From positions 35,426,132-35,490,131 of the forward strand of contig NC_090767.1 of the NCBI RefSeq assembly GCF_036898095.1: 64,000 bases of DNA, in the 5' to 3' direction. The notes beneath the pieces were generated by a model. It was not told the DNA's origin, did not search any database, and saw nothing but the letters and a program-made list of their open reading frames with translations. The DNA comes from Palaemon carinicauda (Eukaryota; Arthropoda; Malacostraca; Decapoda; Palaemonidae). The position numbers and the translations under genes are program-made. Shown here one piece after another: positions 1 through 9,804 of the stretch (its first letter is position 1; every line of letters begins with the position of its first letter).

Positions 1-606
1 GATGGGCATATGGCACAAGAAAGTTGAGAGCAGCAGCAGGTGATACGGTATTCTTTGCATTACAGTAGGGTGCTTACTGAAGCCATCGCAACTTTAGGTC
101 TTTTGGCTCTCATTTAGTGAAGCATAGAGGAGACCATTTTTGGTGGTAATGGCTGGCAAACACTGGTGATAATAGTGTATCCTGCCCAAGAAAACTAGTG
201 GTGCTTAGATTTTTGAGTGGTTAGGAAAGTTATAAAGGACTTTTATCTTCTCAGAGAAGGGGTGGACTTTTTCAGCAGAGAAATGGTGCCCTAAGAACGA
301 TACTTCATTGACGCCAAAGGAACACTAGTCATACCGGACTGTAAGTCATTTTTTTTTTTGTATGTGGTCGAAAATGATGAGTAAGTGTTGGAGGTACTCC
401 TCTTTGAAGGAAGAGAGCAGAAGTAAGTCAACTATGTAACATACGCAGAAGGTAAGGTCCCAGAGTTTGCCAAACACGAGGCGTTGAAAAGTGGCCGCAG
501 CATCATGATGGCCAAAATAGAAGTAGTCGAAGGTGTAGGAAGTAAAGGGGATGTTGGTGTTGTCTTCATGATTTCTTCAGGGTTGTAGGCCACCTGATTT
601 TACCCT
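1..606 (-). mobile_element. Degenerate Ty3/gypsy pol relic, left part
   Basis: Antisense, heavily decayed gypsy polymerase DNA. It resembles the better preserved antisense gypsy at 10480-11200 (same order and similar wording of RNase H and RT stretches), but no long frame survives. It continues at 3263 after the nested element at 607-3262. Bases 602-606 (ACCCT) are the left target duplication of that nested insertion. Family assignment rests on similarity to the other copies in the window. Confidence 0.6.
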
Positions 607-616
607 GTACCAACCG

Positions 617-859
617 TGTGTCACACGATCGTACATAAATTATTTTGTATATATTATGCTTGTATCTGCGCTCTTCACTCGCACTAAAAAGAACCAGAAA
701 AACATGTCTGCGTTTCTTCTATGTAACATTGTCTGTTTCTCGAACATGTAATTTCCTGTTGCCTTGAGCCTTTGTATATAAAGGAGAGTGTTCTATAGTA
801 AAGTTACTCAGTTGATCGCTTCCTGCCTTTGAGTCACAACCTTTCTCTCGGCCGTCACA
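617..859 (+). repeat. 5' LTR of nested gypsy element
   Basis: Starts TGTGTCACAC and ends GTCACA, matching the right LTR at 3017-3262. A TATA-like TATATAAAGG lies near 775. Where the 3' LTR has AATAAAG, this copy reads AGTAAAG. Its 3' part takes part in a 199-bp tandem duplication. Confidence 0.85.
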
Positions 860-1099
860 TTGGTGACCCCGGAAGTCGACTCGCTCCCACCGCTTTCCAA
901 ACATGTCTGCGTTTCTTCTATGTAACATTGTCTGTTTCTCGAACATGTAATTTCCTGTTGCCTTGAGCCTTTGTATATAAAGGAGAGTGTTCTATAGTAA
1001 AGTTACTCAGTTGATCGCTTCCTGCCTTTGAGTCACAACCTTTCTCTCGGCCGTCACATTGGTGACCCCGGAAGTCGACTCGCTCCCACCGCTTTCCAA
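701..1099 (+). repeat. 199-bp tandem duplication of LTR end, PBS and leader
   Basis: Bases from about 701 to 899 are repeated almost exactly from 900 to 1098. Each unit holds the promoter-proximal 3' half of the LTR (TATA motif included), the LTR end, the primer-binding site and the first 20 or so bases of the leader. The element therefore has two PBS copies, at 860 and 1059. Confidence 0.92.
860..877 (+). other. Primer-binding site (first of two)
   Basis: TTGGTGACCCCGGAAG directly follows the LTR terminus GTCACA. This is the usual place and form (TGG first, complementary to a tRNA CCA end) of a gypsy PBS. The same sequence recurs at 1059 in the tandem duplicate. I do not assign the tRNA. 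Confidence 0.75.
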
Positions 1100-1161
1100 C
1101 CCCACCCCCCTCGCCCCTCCATCGTTGGTACTATGGCGGACTCTATACTGCGGCTCCCCCA

Positions 1162-2268
1162 TTGAAGCTTTCATCGTTTTCCTGCGGAGAGGCGTTTGCT
1201 TGGTTTCAGCGCGCAGAAGTCCAGTTTTGCATCAAGGGCGTGACTCATTCAACCACCAAAGCAGATTATGTTCTCGCTGCGATACCCAAGGAAACCTTCC
1301 CAGAAATAACCGACTGGCTTTGTGAACAAGGAGACACCCCAATAGCGTATGATGCCCTCAAAGCATACCTTCTGCAGCAGTACTCGCCGTCGCCAGCCGC
1401 CCGTGTAGCAAAGCTTTTTCAGGTCTCGCAACAACCGTTGGGGAACCAAAGGGCTTCGCTTGCCCTCAGGGAAATGACCAGTATCACTTGCCTTCAACCT
1501 GCCACAGACAACTCTCCTCGTGAGGTAAACCTACTTCGTGCCCTTTGGATACGCCGTTTACCCGGATCTATACGCGCTGCCATACCCGATGTCGATAGTT
1601 TACCCATAAAGGACTTGATGACCAAAGCCGACGCCCTTATGGACAGCCTCTTCAAGACCTCCATCAACGCCTCCACCCTTAACGAAGAGGATGCCTATTC
1701 AACGTCAACCAAAACTGACATGAATGCCGTAGGACATACACACCTACCTTGTGACGTGCCGAAGCGGCGACAAAGCCACCCACCACCCACCAATCGCTCG
1801 TGCCCCAACAAACGATTTCTGCAGCCACTTACTACCTCCCATCCGCCGCAGTTTTGCTACTACCACTTCAGATTCGGGGCAACCGCGGAAAAATGTGCCA
1901 AGGATTGTCAGTGGCCAAAAAAACGTGTAAGTAGGCCATCGCCCGTGGCGGTGGCCTCCCGTGTTTCTAATCTTTTCTTTTTACATGATACAGGAACGGG
2001 CGTGCGATTTTTGGTAGACACGGGTGCTTGTCGTTTTCTTTTGCCAAGGAAACTCTTCAAGACACGACGTAGTCTGTCTACATCTGCCGACGTCCGCTTG
2101 GTAGCTTCCAATGGATCTGCGATACCCACCTACGGTTACGAGAACCTCACATTATCGTTCGGAAACGGTAAATTCAATTGGAAGTTTCTCGTTGCTGACG
2201 TCACATTGCCAATCCCCGGTGCGGATTTCCTCTCTCATATCCACCTTCTGGTCGATGTCGCCCACTGA
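1162..2268 (+). pseudogene. Gypsy gag plus aspartic protease
   Basis: A 368-codon frame. Residues about 1-170 resemble the gag of arthropod Mag-like gypsy elements (runs such as KADYVLAAIP and NLLRALWIRRLP). A cysteine/histidine-containing region near residue 235 looks like the short knuckle of this family. A retroviral-type protease follows, with active-site triad DTGA near residue 291. The frame ends at a TGA (2266-2268) inside the protease/RT linker and would continue in the same phase at 2272. It should yield nucleocapsid and protease, but the pol part downstream is deleted. The start is the first ATG after the LTR leader and is unproven. Confidence 0.8.
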
Positions 2269-2271
2269 CGA

Positions 2272-2735
2272 TTGGTCAACGCAGACTCTTACTTGTCGAC
2301 ACCTCTTCAACCCGCCCCTCTAACCTCCCTCTTTACATCAGCGCACCCACGGATGCTTACGCCCACATCCTCACGTCGTACCCGGAAGTTTTCCGTCCAG
2401 AACTTCGCCAAACGCCCATGGTTCCTGCCAAGCATGGTATTTATCACCATATCAAGACGATGGGACCCCCAGTCTCCGCAAAATTCAGACGTCTGGCAGC
2501 CGCCAAACAGACGCTCGCCGAAATGGAGGAAATGGGCCTTTGCCAAAAGGCCTCCAGCCCATGGTTGTCACCCTTTCACATCGTTCTGAAGAAAGACGGC
2601 TCCCTACGTACGTGCGGGAATTACAGGCGCCTGAACATGCAAACAGAACCGGATCACTACCCCCTCCCAAACATTGCCGACGTGAACTCCTACTTGCACA
2701 AAGCGAAGAATTTCTCTACACTCGACTTCCAAAAG
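2272..2735 (+). pseudogene. Gypsy reverse transcriptase, N-terminal fragment
   Basis: After the stop at 2268 the frame continues briefly and then shifts near 2335. From about 2418 it reads as the RT fingers region: GIYHHIKTMGPPV, SSPWLSPFHIVLKKDG and CGNYRRLNMQTEPDHYPLP. The match stops abruptly near 2735 at STLDFQKG, just before the first catalytic aspartates. Everything up to the integrase tail is deleted there, so no polymerase could be made. Confidence 0.85.
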
Positions 2736-2983
2736 GGAAGCATCACATACCAACAGACTTGCACTCTACAACACACGTCTTCCTACGCAACGACACTAGC
2801 AAGCCATTGCTAATGCCCCCTTTCATTGGCCGTTTCCTTGTGATCCGACACAGTCCGAAAGCCTTCCTACTGAACATTCGTGGCAAAGAAGACTGGGTCT
2901 CCATTGATCGTCTAAAACCTGCTTATCTTCTGCCATATAACCCACCTACAGTTCGCCTCTCTAGATCAGGGCACCCTATTTAA
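2736..2983 (+). pseudogene. Gypsy integrase C-terminal fragment
   Basis: From about 2736 the sequence encodes the extreme C-terminus of gypsy integrase, for example PKAFLLNIRGKEDWVSIDRL, ending at a TAA at 2981-2983. It is in a different phase from the RT fragment immediately upstream, so the deletion junction is out of frame. The same integrase tail occurs antisense at about 9990-10060 in another copy. Confidence 0.82.
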
Positions 2984-3000
2984 CATGTAGAGTATGTCCT

Positions 3001-3016
3001 TTTTAGGGGGGAGCCA
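3001..3016 (+). other. Polypurine tract
   Basis: TTTTAGGGGGGAGCCA lies directly 5' of the right LTR, the expected position of the plus-strand primer. Confidence 0.75.
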
Positions 3017-3262
3017 TGTGTGTCACACGATCGTACATAAATTATTTTGTATATATTATGCTTGTATCTGTGCTCTTCCCTCGCGCTAAAAAGAACCAGA
3101 ACAAACATGTCTGTGTTTCTCCTATGTTACATTGTCTGTTTCGCAAACATGTAATTTCCTGTTGCCTTGAGGTTTTTTATATAAAGGAGAGTGATCTTTA
3201 ATAAAGTTACTCAGTTGATTGCTTCCTGCCTTTGAGTCACAACCTTTCTCTTGGCCGTCACA
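3017..3262 (+). repeat. 3' LTR of nested gypsy element
   Basis: Matches 617-859 with scattered substitutions. It has a TATATAAAGG motif near 3180 and AATAAAG near 3200. It ends GTCACA and is followed by the target duplication ACCCT (3263-3267). Confidence 0.87.
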
Positions 3263-4300
3263 ACCCTTTTAGGAGGTTGATTGTGGAGAAAAAACTTTGC
3301 TTTGTGCCAGTAGGAGGTAACATCAGCAATGCTTGTGATATGTTATAGATCTGGTACTTTCTGCATGTTCAGACACCTTTAATCCCCATAAGGGAGTATG
3401 GAGCCATCTTTCTTTAGAATTATGAGTAAGAGCGATGACCATGAGCTTGGGAAGTTTTACAAAGCCCCATTTCTCTATTCTGGTGAGCGTTTGATCATCA
3501 GTTCCAAACGATACAGTGCCAGATCCCTGAATCTGGCAAACACTGCGATCCCTTTCCTCTTGATATGGTGATATATATCGTACATGGCAGAAACCGTAGG
3601 TGTTAGGCGATGTTCTTGACCGAAGACTTGCGGGTACATTGTGATGAGGTGGGTGTAAGCATTCTCAGATGTCGAGTTAGAGGTTGGAGGCAGCCGGTTG
3701 AAAAGGTGTTGACAAGTACGAGTCACCATTGAATAATCATTGATGCTCCACAACCGACTGAGGTGATATTGTGCAAGGAAATCCGCACAGGTGGCGACAA
3801 TGTTACGTTGTCGCTGAGGAATTTCCATTGGCATTTGGTAATCCCAAACAATTGTGCGAATGTCTTGTAGACATGGTTGGTGATATCAGATCCATTGGAA
3901 GGTACTGGGCAGACTTGAACAGTCTTAGAATTACCTCGTTGGGTCCTGGAGAGGGACCTTGATAAAGCAAACAGCTTTCACTACTGTGTACCAAAAACCA
4001 AAAATCTGTAACTGCATCAAGTAAAAGGAAAAAATTTCTGATTGTAGAGGCCACTGCCACAATCAATGGCTTATTTACACATATTTTATCAACAGACAAT
4101 ATGCGCTCATATCCCTCATAGCAGCCCAGAATCCGCAAAGGTATTAGAAGAACTGCAATTGGTGTGCATCAGTAAGTGACTGGAGAGGTTGTTGATTTGG
4201 GATTGGGCAAGAAGTTCTGACACTGCTCTGGCGTATCTCAAGGCAGGTATCAGTGTATTACTACATTCACGTTGGCCTCTCTGGGTGTTGAATAGATGTT
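3263..4300 (-). pseudogene. Degenerate antisense gypsy relic (RT start, protease, gag)
   Basis: Continuation of the relic at 1-606. The antisense frame 3834-3475 carries the protease end and RT start (DIYHHIKRKGIAVFARFRDL and an upstream LFNRLPP linker). 4138-3803 covers the protease/zinc-knuckle area with several stops. 4140-4300 aligns in order with the gag relic near 26250-26400. No complete domain survives. Confidence 0.75.
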
Positions 4301-4789
4301 CTATTTGTCATGAGTGTACACGTTGATAGAGGTCTTGACGCTGGTTAATATTATCGGAATTCACATGAATTCATTGGCATATAAAGGAAGTTTCTCCAAG
4401 GGCCCTTACATTCATTGTTGGGCCCATGTGTTGGATATTGATACTGACAAAAGCAGTGAACTACCACAAAAGCAAAAAATTATTTACCTGATTAATTCTG
4501 TATTGGTTTTTTTCTTATTTTGATGAATCACAGAAATTTCAAAGATTCTTGGAATCTTTGCTATATGTTTACTGCCCTCAAGCCAAGCTTCACAAACTGA
4601 ATGGCATTTACAAAACTCGGTGTGTTGAACACTATGTGTATCTTCAATTGTTCAAGATATTCTATTACTGGGCTGAAATTTGCTTATAGGCTCTTTTGAA
4701 TCAGTGTTCTTACCCCAAATGGAGTCAGGGACAGTGAAACCATGATAAATCCATGATAATGAAAACTAGCATGCAGAATTTTAAACATG
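4301..4789. other. Unassigned AT-rich sequence
   Basis: No supported gene, RNA or terminal repeat. Short frames here lack recognisable motifs. Confidence 0.5.
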
Positions 4790-5560
4790 TGATAGCATTT
4801 GTCACTTTGAGAAACAGCTTTGATTACATTAAATCTCCGTCATCAAATCTTGCAAAAGCATGAACTGGGCATTCGCACATCATATCACATGTTTGACAGT
4901 ATCACACAAGCCTTCCAAAGACTCAGAGATAACATTGATGTTGAGTTTTAGCAGTGGTACAACAATGATGAGAAAGACATTGCTAAACGAGTTGAATCAA
5001 CTGAAACCATGCCACTCATAGCTCGAATTCAATGGCATCCAAGTAACACTGAGGCAACTACACCACTTGAATACTAAAAGTACAAAATGGCGATCCTGCT
5101 CGTTGATGACATTCTCCAACAGCTGAAGGATAAGTTTTCAGCAGAAGAATGTCGGACAGTTTCTAGCATTCGGCATCTGGTTACAATACTTGCAACACAA
5201 TGTTTCAGTTTGTTTTGAAGACATCCCCACGCAGCCACAGCACTAGAATTATGACCTGCCAAGCTGGCTGTCATTCTGCACTGAACTTAGATGAAGAGAA
5301 ATGATGTGGTGTTCCTTTAGAAAAACACTTCCAGATTCACTCATTGACATGTTGTCGTATGCAGATGCAGATGCTTGGACAAACATATGTGCATTGTTGA
5401 TCCTTGTGTGTTATAAGAATGACCATCTGCTGACTCTCCGCCCTTACTCTTTTGAAAATCCAGTACAACGTCCAACTACAGTTGATTGACCTTGCTGGTG
5501 AGATCATCAAAGCACACACTAGGAAACTCTTCAACAGCATTCTACTATCAGAGTAACAAT
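4790..5560 (+). pseudogene. hAT-type (THAP0/ZMYM-like) transposase relic
   Basis: Translating in shifting frames gives pieces in the order seen in hAT transposases of the THAP0/ZBED type. First comes a helical core segment (FKHVIAFVTLRNSFDYIKSP, about 4780-4850). Next is a linker with TMPLIARIQWHPSN followed by KMAILLVDDILQQLKDKFSA (about 5005-5140). Last is a dimerisation-like tail with ADAWTNICALL, HLLTLRPYSFENP and HTRKLF (about 5370-5535). The conserved cysteine/glutamate block normally between the last two seems deleted. Several stops and shifts are present. The call is from family pattern memory and needs a profile search. Confidence 0.5.
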
Positions 5561-5965
5561 TGGAATTGAATTCACATAAAAGAAAACACAGAGATATATC
5601 CAATTTTTTTGGAAAATTTTCAGTAATTCACTTGTTGATACACATCAGTCTTGTCTCATAATTCTTACGAAAAATGCTGTTTCATAGTAACATACATCTT
5701 TTTATGACAAAGTTTGAACAATTTTCCTATAATATCCTTGTGAAATTTAACAAACACTAAATCTGCACATAACAATATGATATTGTTTTATTTGGGTGAA
5801 GTCATATATGATCCTTAATAATATCCATGAGTATGGGATTCAATGTCAGGCTAAAGATATTGAGAAATACAAGACAAAGTAAATCGTTAATTGTTAAAGA
5901 AAACCTAATTTAATTTCTGTTTCATGTTCCTGCATAGGTTACATAGTCATGGTACTTCAACATAT
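5561..5965. other. Unassigned sequence
   Basis: AT-rich, with no coding or structural signal that I can support. Confidence 0.5.
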
Positions 5966-6234
5966 CTAGCTTTCCCGGTGCCTTCTGTACCTTCTGATGG
6001 AGTTAAAAGCTAGAATCATGGTGAAGAGTTGTAAATTAATGCTTCTTATGAGAAAGTATGAATGATACTACTAAAAGTGTCCAATTTTAATGCATGCATA
6101 GCAAGGTCCAAAAAATATTCCTGGTACTTTTCCTTCTTAGGTAAAATCAAAGAAAATGCCTGGTTAATCCTGTTGGAATTCCCAGAGGTTCCAATATGTG
6201 TTGAATGTTCTTGGCACGTCATCATACCGCTGAT
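5966..6234 (+). repeat. Dispersed repeat, inverted copy of 23055-23283
   Basis: This stretch matches the reverse complement of about 23055-23283, with a short deletion in the other copy. Both copies contain GGAGTTAAAAGCTAGAATCA and AATGCATGCATAGCAA in this orientation. The partner is the tail of unit A, right next to the (TA)n junction. It does not look coding. Confidence 0.8.
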
Positions 6235-6329
6235 GAAGTGTGGTACAGAGGTAAATGGAGAACGTTGGCCAGAAACATCGACCCCACATAAAATTGAGAA
6301 AAAATGCTGACAAAGAAGAAGTTTTACTT

Positions 6330-7560
6330 ACTGCAGAGTATTTACACTATTAACAGCGCTTCTAGAAGGTTATAATCACTGCCATTTTTCTCCTAAAAAA
6401 ACTTCTAAAATGTTCACAATGCTTCCATAAGGGTAAAATCACTGGTAGTACTTTCCTTTGACAGCATCTAGAGTGTTTATAACGCTTCAAAAGGCTAAAA
6501 TTACTGGCTAATACACTATGAGCCCTCAATGGAAATCATCTGACCCGATTTACAACGCTTCAAGAAGGCTAAATTCACTGTTAGTTCTTTCCTCGTACAG
6601 CTTCCACTATTGTTACAACATTTCAAGAGGTTCCACATCACTAGTTATACCATCACTTCCACTTACTTCTTATCCTCTGAAAGCATTTGCAACACTTCCA
6701 GAAAGCTAAACTTCACTGGCTGCCCAACACAAAAACATAGTTCAGAGCCTCTATAATGTTCAGTACGCTTCCAGCACTCTAAAATCACCAGAACATGCAA
6801 TTACTGCATATCCTATACAACGTTTACTATGCTTCCAGAAGGCTATATCTACTGGATACAGCATCACATCTACTTACAACCTTTTGAACGATTCCAGAAG
6901 TCTAAAATAAATACAGCCTCTATAACGTTTAAACCCTTATAGAAGGGTCATATCATTGGCAATTCCTTTCTCAGACTGACTGTACAGAAACAATTGCACT
7001 CACTTAACAGCAGCAGCTCCAACGTTTACAATGGTTCAGATCACTAGCAGTTCTTTTCTCAGATAGGTTTCACAATGTAAATAACACATCCAGAAGGCTA
7101 AAATCACTGTCCACATCACCATATGCACTAACTGCATAGCGTCTACAATGGTTAACAACACTTCGAGAAGGGTAACACTTTTTTTGTTAGACCACCACTT
7201 TCACTTACTGTACAGACTCTACATCATTAAGAATGCTTCCAAAAGGCTTAAATCTCTGGCAAAATCCCCCAATAGTTCTTACTGCACGTCCTCTACAACG
7301 TTTATAACGATTCCAGAATGCTATATTTAAGACCTATACCGCCACTTGCATTTACTGCAGAGCATTTATGATATTTAAAACGCTTCCAGAAGAATAGAAT
7401 CACTGGCTGCACCACCACATGAACTTACTGCAGAGCCTCTCTAACGTTTACAACGGTTCCAGAGGGTTGAAATCAGTGACAAAAACACCACATGCACTCA
7501 TTGCACATTATATACAATGTTTAAAACGCTTCTACAAGACTAAAATCAATGTCTGCATGG
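6330..7560 (+). repeat. Degenerate ~73-bp minisatellite
   Basis: About 17 imperfect monomers, each containing a variant of CTTCCAGAAGGCTAAAATCA. Cores lie near 6363, 6424, 6486, 6559, 6622, 6695, 6769, 6833, 6892, 6938, 7032, 7091, 7163, 7237, 7310, 7384, 7458 and 7531. Spacing is mostly 73-74 bp in the right half and more variable on the left. A secondary block resembling ACATGCACTTACTGCA sits between cores. Small frames across it only reflect the repeat. Confidence 0.85.
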
Positions 7561-7581
7561 CAACATTCCTTTACTGCACAA

Positions 7582-8178
<597 letters not shown>

Positions 8179-8199
8179 AGTACTTATAATCACTTACGT

Positions 8200-8304
8200 A
8201 ATATGCCGGCTAACCATTAGGTTGTTACCGAGAGTCTTTTGTAAATGCAACTAAACTTTCTTTGGTCGAAACATGAGTATATACACAACTTGTTCCAGTC
8301 AAGA
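8200..8304 (-). repeat. LTR relic of antisense gypsy (unit A)
   Basis: Shares the course of the LTR at 15679-15815 at lower identity: TAGGTTGT, then GTAAAT-AACT, then TTTCTTTGGTC and CCAGTCAAGAA. Its near copy at 23625-23730 is uninterrupted, while here the MULE splits the locus. Confidence 0.55.
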
Positions 8305-8321
8305 ACCCCACACGATATCAG

Positions 8322-8462
8322 TACAACTGCCCCCGGGACAACTACCCCCGTGACAACTGCCCCCTGACAACTGCCCCTGGGACAACTGCCCCCGTAGGAC
8401 AATTGCCCCCGTAGGAAAACTGCCCCCCGTAGGAAAACTGCCCCCGTGACAATTGCCCTCGT
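8322..8462 (+). repeat. Left terminal array of MULE
   Basis: About nine units of 14-18 bp, each a variant of ACAACTGCCCCC followed by GTG, GGG or GTAGG. It is the inverted counterpart of 9676-9791. Confidence 0.92.
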
Positions 8463-8633
8463 AAAACCACTGGAAAATGGTGTAAAAAATAAAAATACAT
8501 AATAACTATTAAAACCAATGCTTATAGGGAAACGTGGCTATCTCCTTGTATTTTGACGTCTTTTGCCAATGTATGTATCTTCGAAATAATTTCATATTGC
8601 ACCAGCCTCAGGTGGCAATATCTCTTGTAGTTT

Positions 8634-9395
8634 CTAAAACGCTTCAAAGTCCATTAGGAAGGTCTTTGGATTAAGTCTAGGGTTTATAGTGAGGAGTTGT
8701 TGGTGGATATCTTCATATGCTGCTTGTCGTTTATTTGGTAGCAGAGCATATACACACGGAATAACTCTTTCAGAAGTTAAGCAATGAATAGTGTACAATT
8801 GGTAAAATAACTCGGGTACAATCTTAAAGGTACCGTCACTAAAACAATTATCTGATTTCTCCAGAAGGCTAATGTTTGTTGGTGTTGAAAATAAAAGGAT
8901 ACGCTGCTCAATCAATCCACTATCATAAAGAAGAAAATCTTCACCAATAGAAGTTTTCTTGTACCCGGAAGGAATGACCATGTCTGCTAGGTTTGGTGGG
9001 ATGGGATGAGGAGCACCAGCAGCTTCTTTGTAGCGCCTTATTGCACGACGAATATGTCTCACCGGCGGTAGCTGAGTTGCAGCACCGCTTGATATCGACT
9101 CAAAGGTTAGGGAAATTATTTGCTGTGCAGTCTCTTCAGTAGCATTAGATTTAGCCTTTTTTTCCTATTTTACTAACAAAACTTCACGGCGGGGTTGGTC
9201 AACAGCATGGGTGTGATCTTTTACAAAGCCAACTACTTCATTTTCACAAACTTTTACTTTCGCTTTACAGTTATTATGGCGGGGTTTTTCACATTCATAA
9301 GATGTAATATTATTTGCCAATTCCTTTTGCTTCACATAGATATATCCTTCATAAATAAGCTTCATTTTTCCGCGTTCACCTTTGACGAACTCCAT
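8634..9395 (-). pseudogene. FLYWCH-MULE transposase (interrupted, C-truncated)
   Basis: One reading phase from 9395 to 8634 with a single internal TAG (9162-9164). Residues about 1-65 form a FLYWCH zinc finger (GKMKLIYEGYIYVK, YECEKPRHNNCKAKVKV, DHTHAVD), the DNA-binding part. After a linker, the transposase core starts with LADMVIPSGYKKT and has LEKSDNCFSDGTFKIVPELF, carrying the first catalytic aspartate (DGTFK). It then has ERVIPCVYALLPNKRQAAYE and ends at LMDFEAF with the second aspartate (DFE). A TAG follows immediately. The zinc-binding middle and the catalytic glutamate region are absent, so the protein is about half of family length. Confidence 0.85.
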
Positions 9396-9675
9396 GATGG
9401 GTTATGTTACTTCTTGAATTTCTGAGTAGACACTGGATCCTTCTTACTTTCTTTTTTTTTTTCTTTTTAAACATTTGTTTGACTATACAGAATTAGCCAA
9501 TTGGCTATAGCTTTCGAAAATAAACTATAACTCGTACGACCGATTACCTATTTAGGATATAACTACATAAATGGTAATAAATTTAGGAAATAGATACAAT
9601 TATCTCTTCAATGACCGATTATGTAATTAGGGAGAATATCTTCATAAATGGTTACTAAAAAGTAATTACGTAATT

Positions 9676-9791
9676 GGCAGTATGGGGGGCAATTTTCCAG
9701 GGGGCAGTAGTCCTACGGGGGCAATTGTCATGGGGGCCTTGTCGGGGGGCAACTGTCCTGGGGGCAGTTGTCTCGGGGGTAGTTGTCCTAG
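9676..9791 (+). repeat. Right terminal array of MULE
   Basis: About seven units of GGGGGCAGTTGTCC and variants, the reverse complement of the left array. It is followed by GATCC and the target duplication. Confidence 0.92.
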
Positions 9792-9804
9792 ATCCACCCC
9801 ACAC

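Larger units (their letters stand above)
607..3262 (+). mobile_element. Nested, internally deleted Ty3/gypsy LTR retrotransposon
   Basis: Two direct LTRs of about 245 bp (617-859 and 3017-3262) bracket a primer-binding site, gag, an aspartic protease, the start of reverse transcriptase, the last part of integrase and a purine tract. The rest of RT, all RNase H and the integrase catalytic core are missing, so this is a non-autonomous deletion derivative. It interrupts an older antisense gypsy copy with a 5-bp duplication ACCCT (602-606 and 3263-3267). The left LTR carries about 10 extra bases at its outer edge (607-616). LTR divergence of several percent means the insertion is not recent. Confidence 0.88.
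8314..9795 (-). mobile_element. MULE-type DNA transposon with repeat-built inverted ends
   Basis: A 1482-bp insertion flanked by the 9-bp duplication ACCCCACAC (8305-8313 and 9796-9804). Unit B has the intact empty site with a single copy (23730-23738). Both ends are arrays of a short motif related to ACAACTGCCCCC, in inverted orientation. Inside, on the minus strand, are a FLYWCH zinc finger and a MULE transposase core. A 9-bp duplication, inverted ends and these two domains fit the Mutator-like superfamily. The transposase is cut short, so the copy is non-autonomous now. Confidence 0.9.

Noticed and set aside
8320..8465. CRISPR-like array of short repeats
   Set aside because: Eukaryotic context, no spacers of constant length, and an inverted partner array at 9676-9791. 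It is a transposon terminal array.
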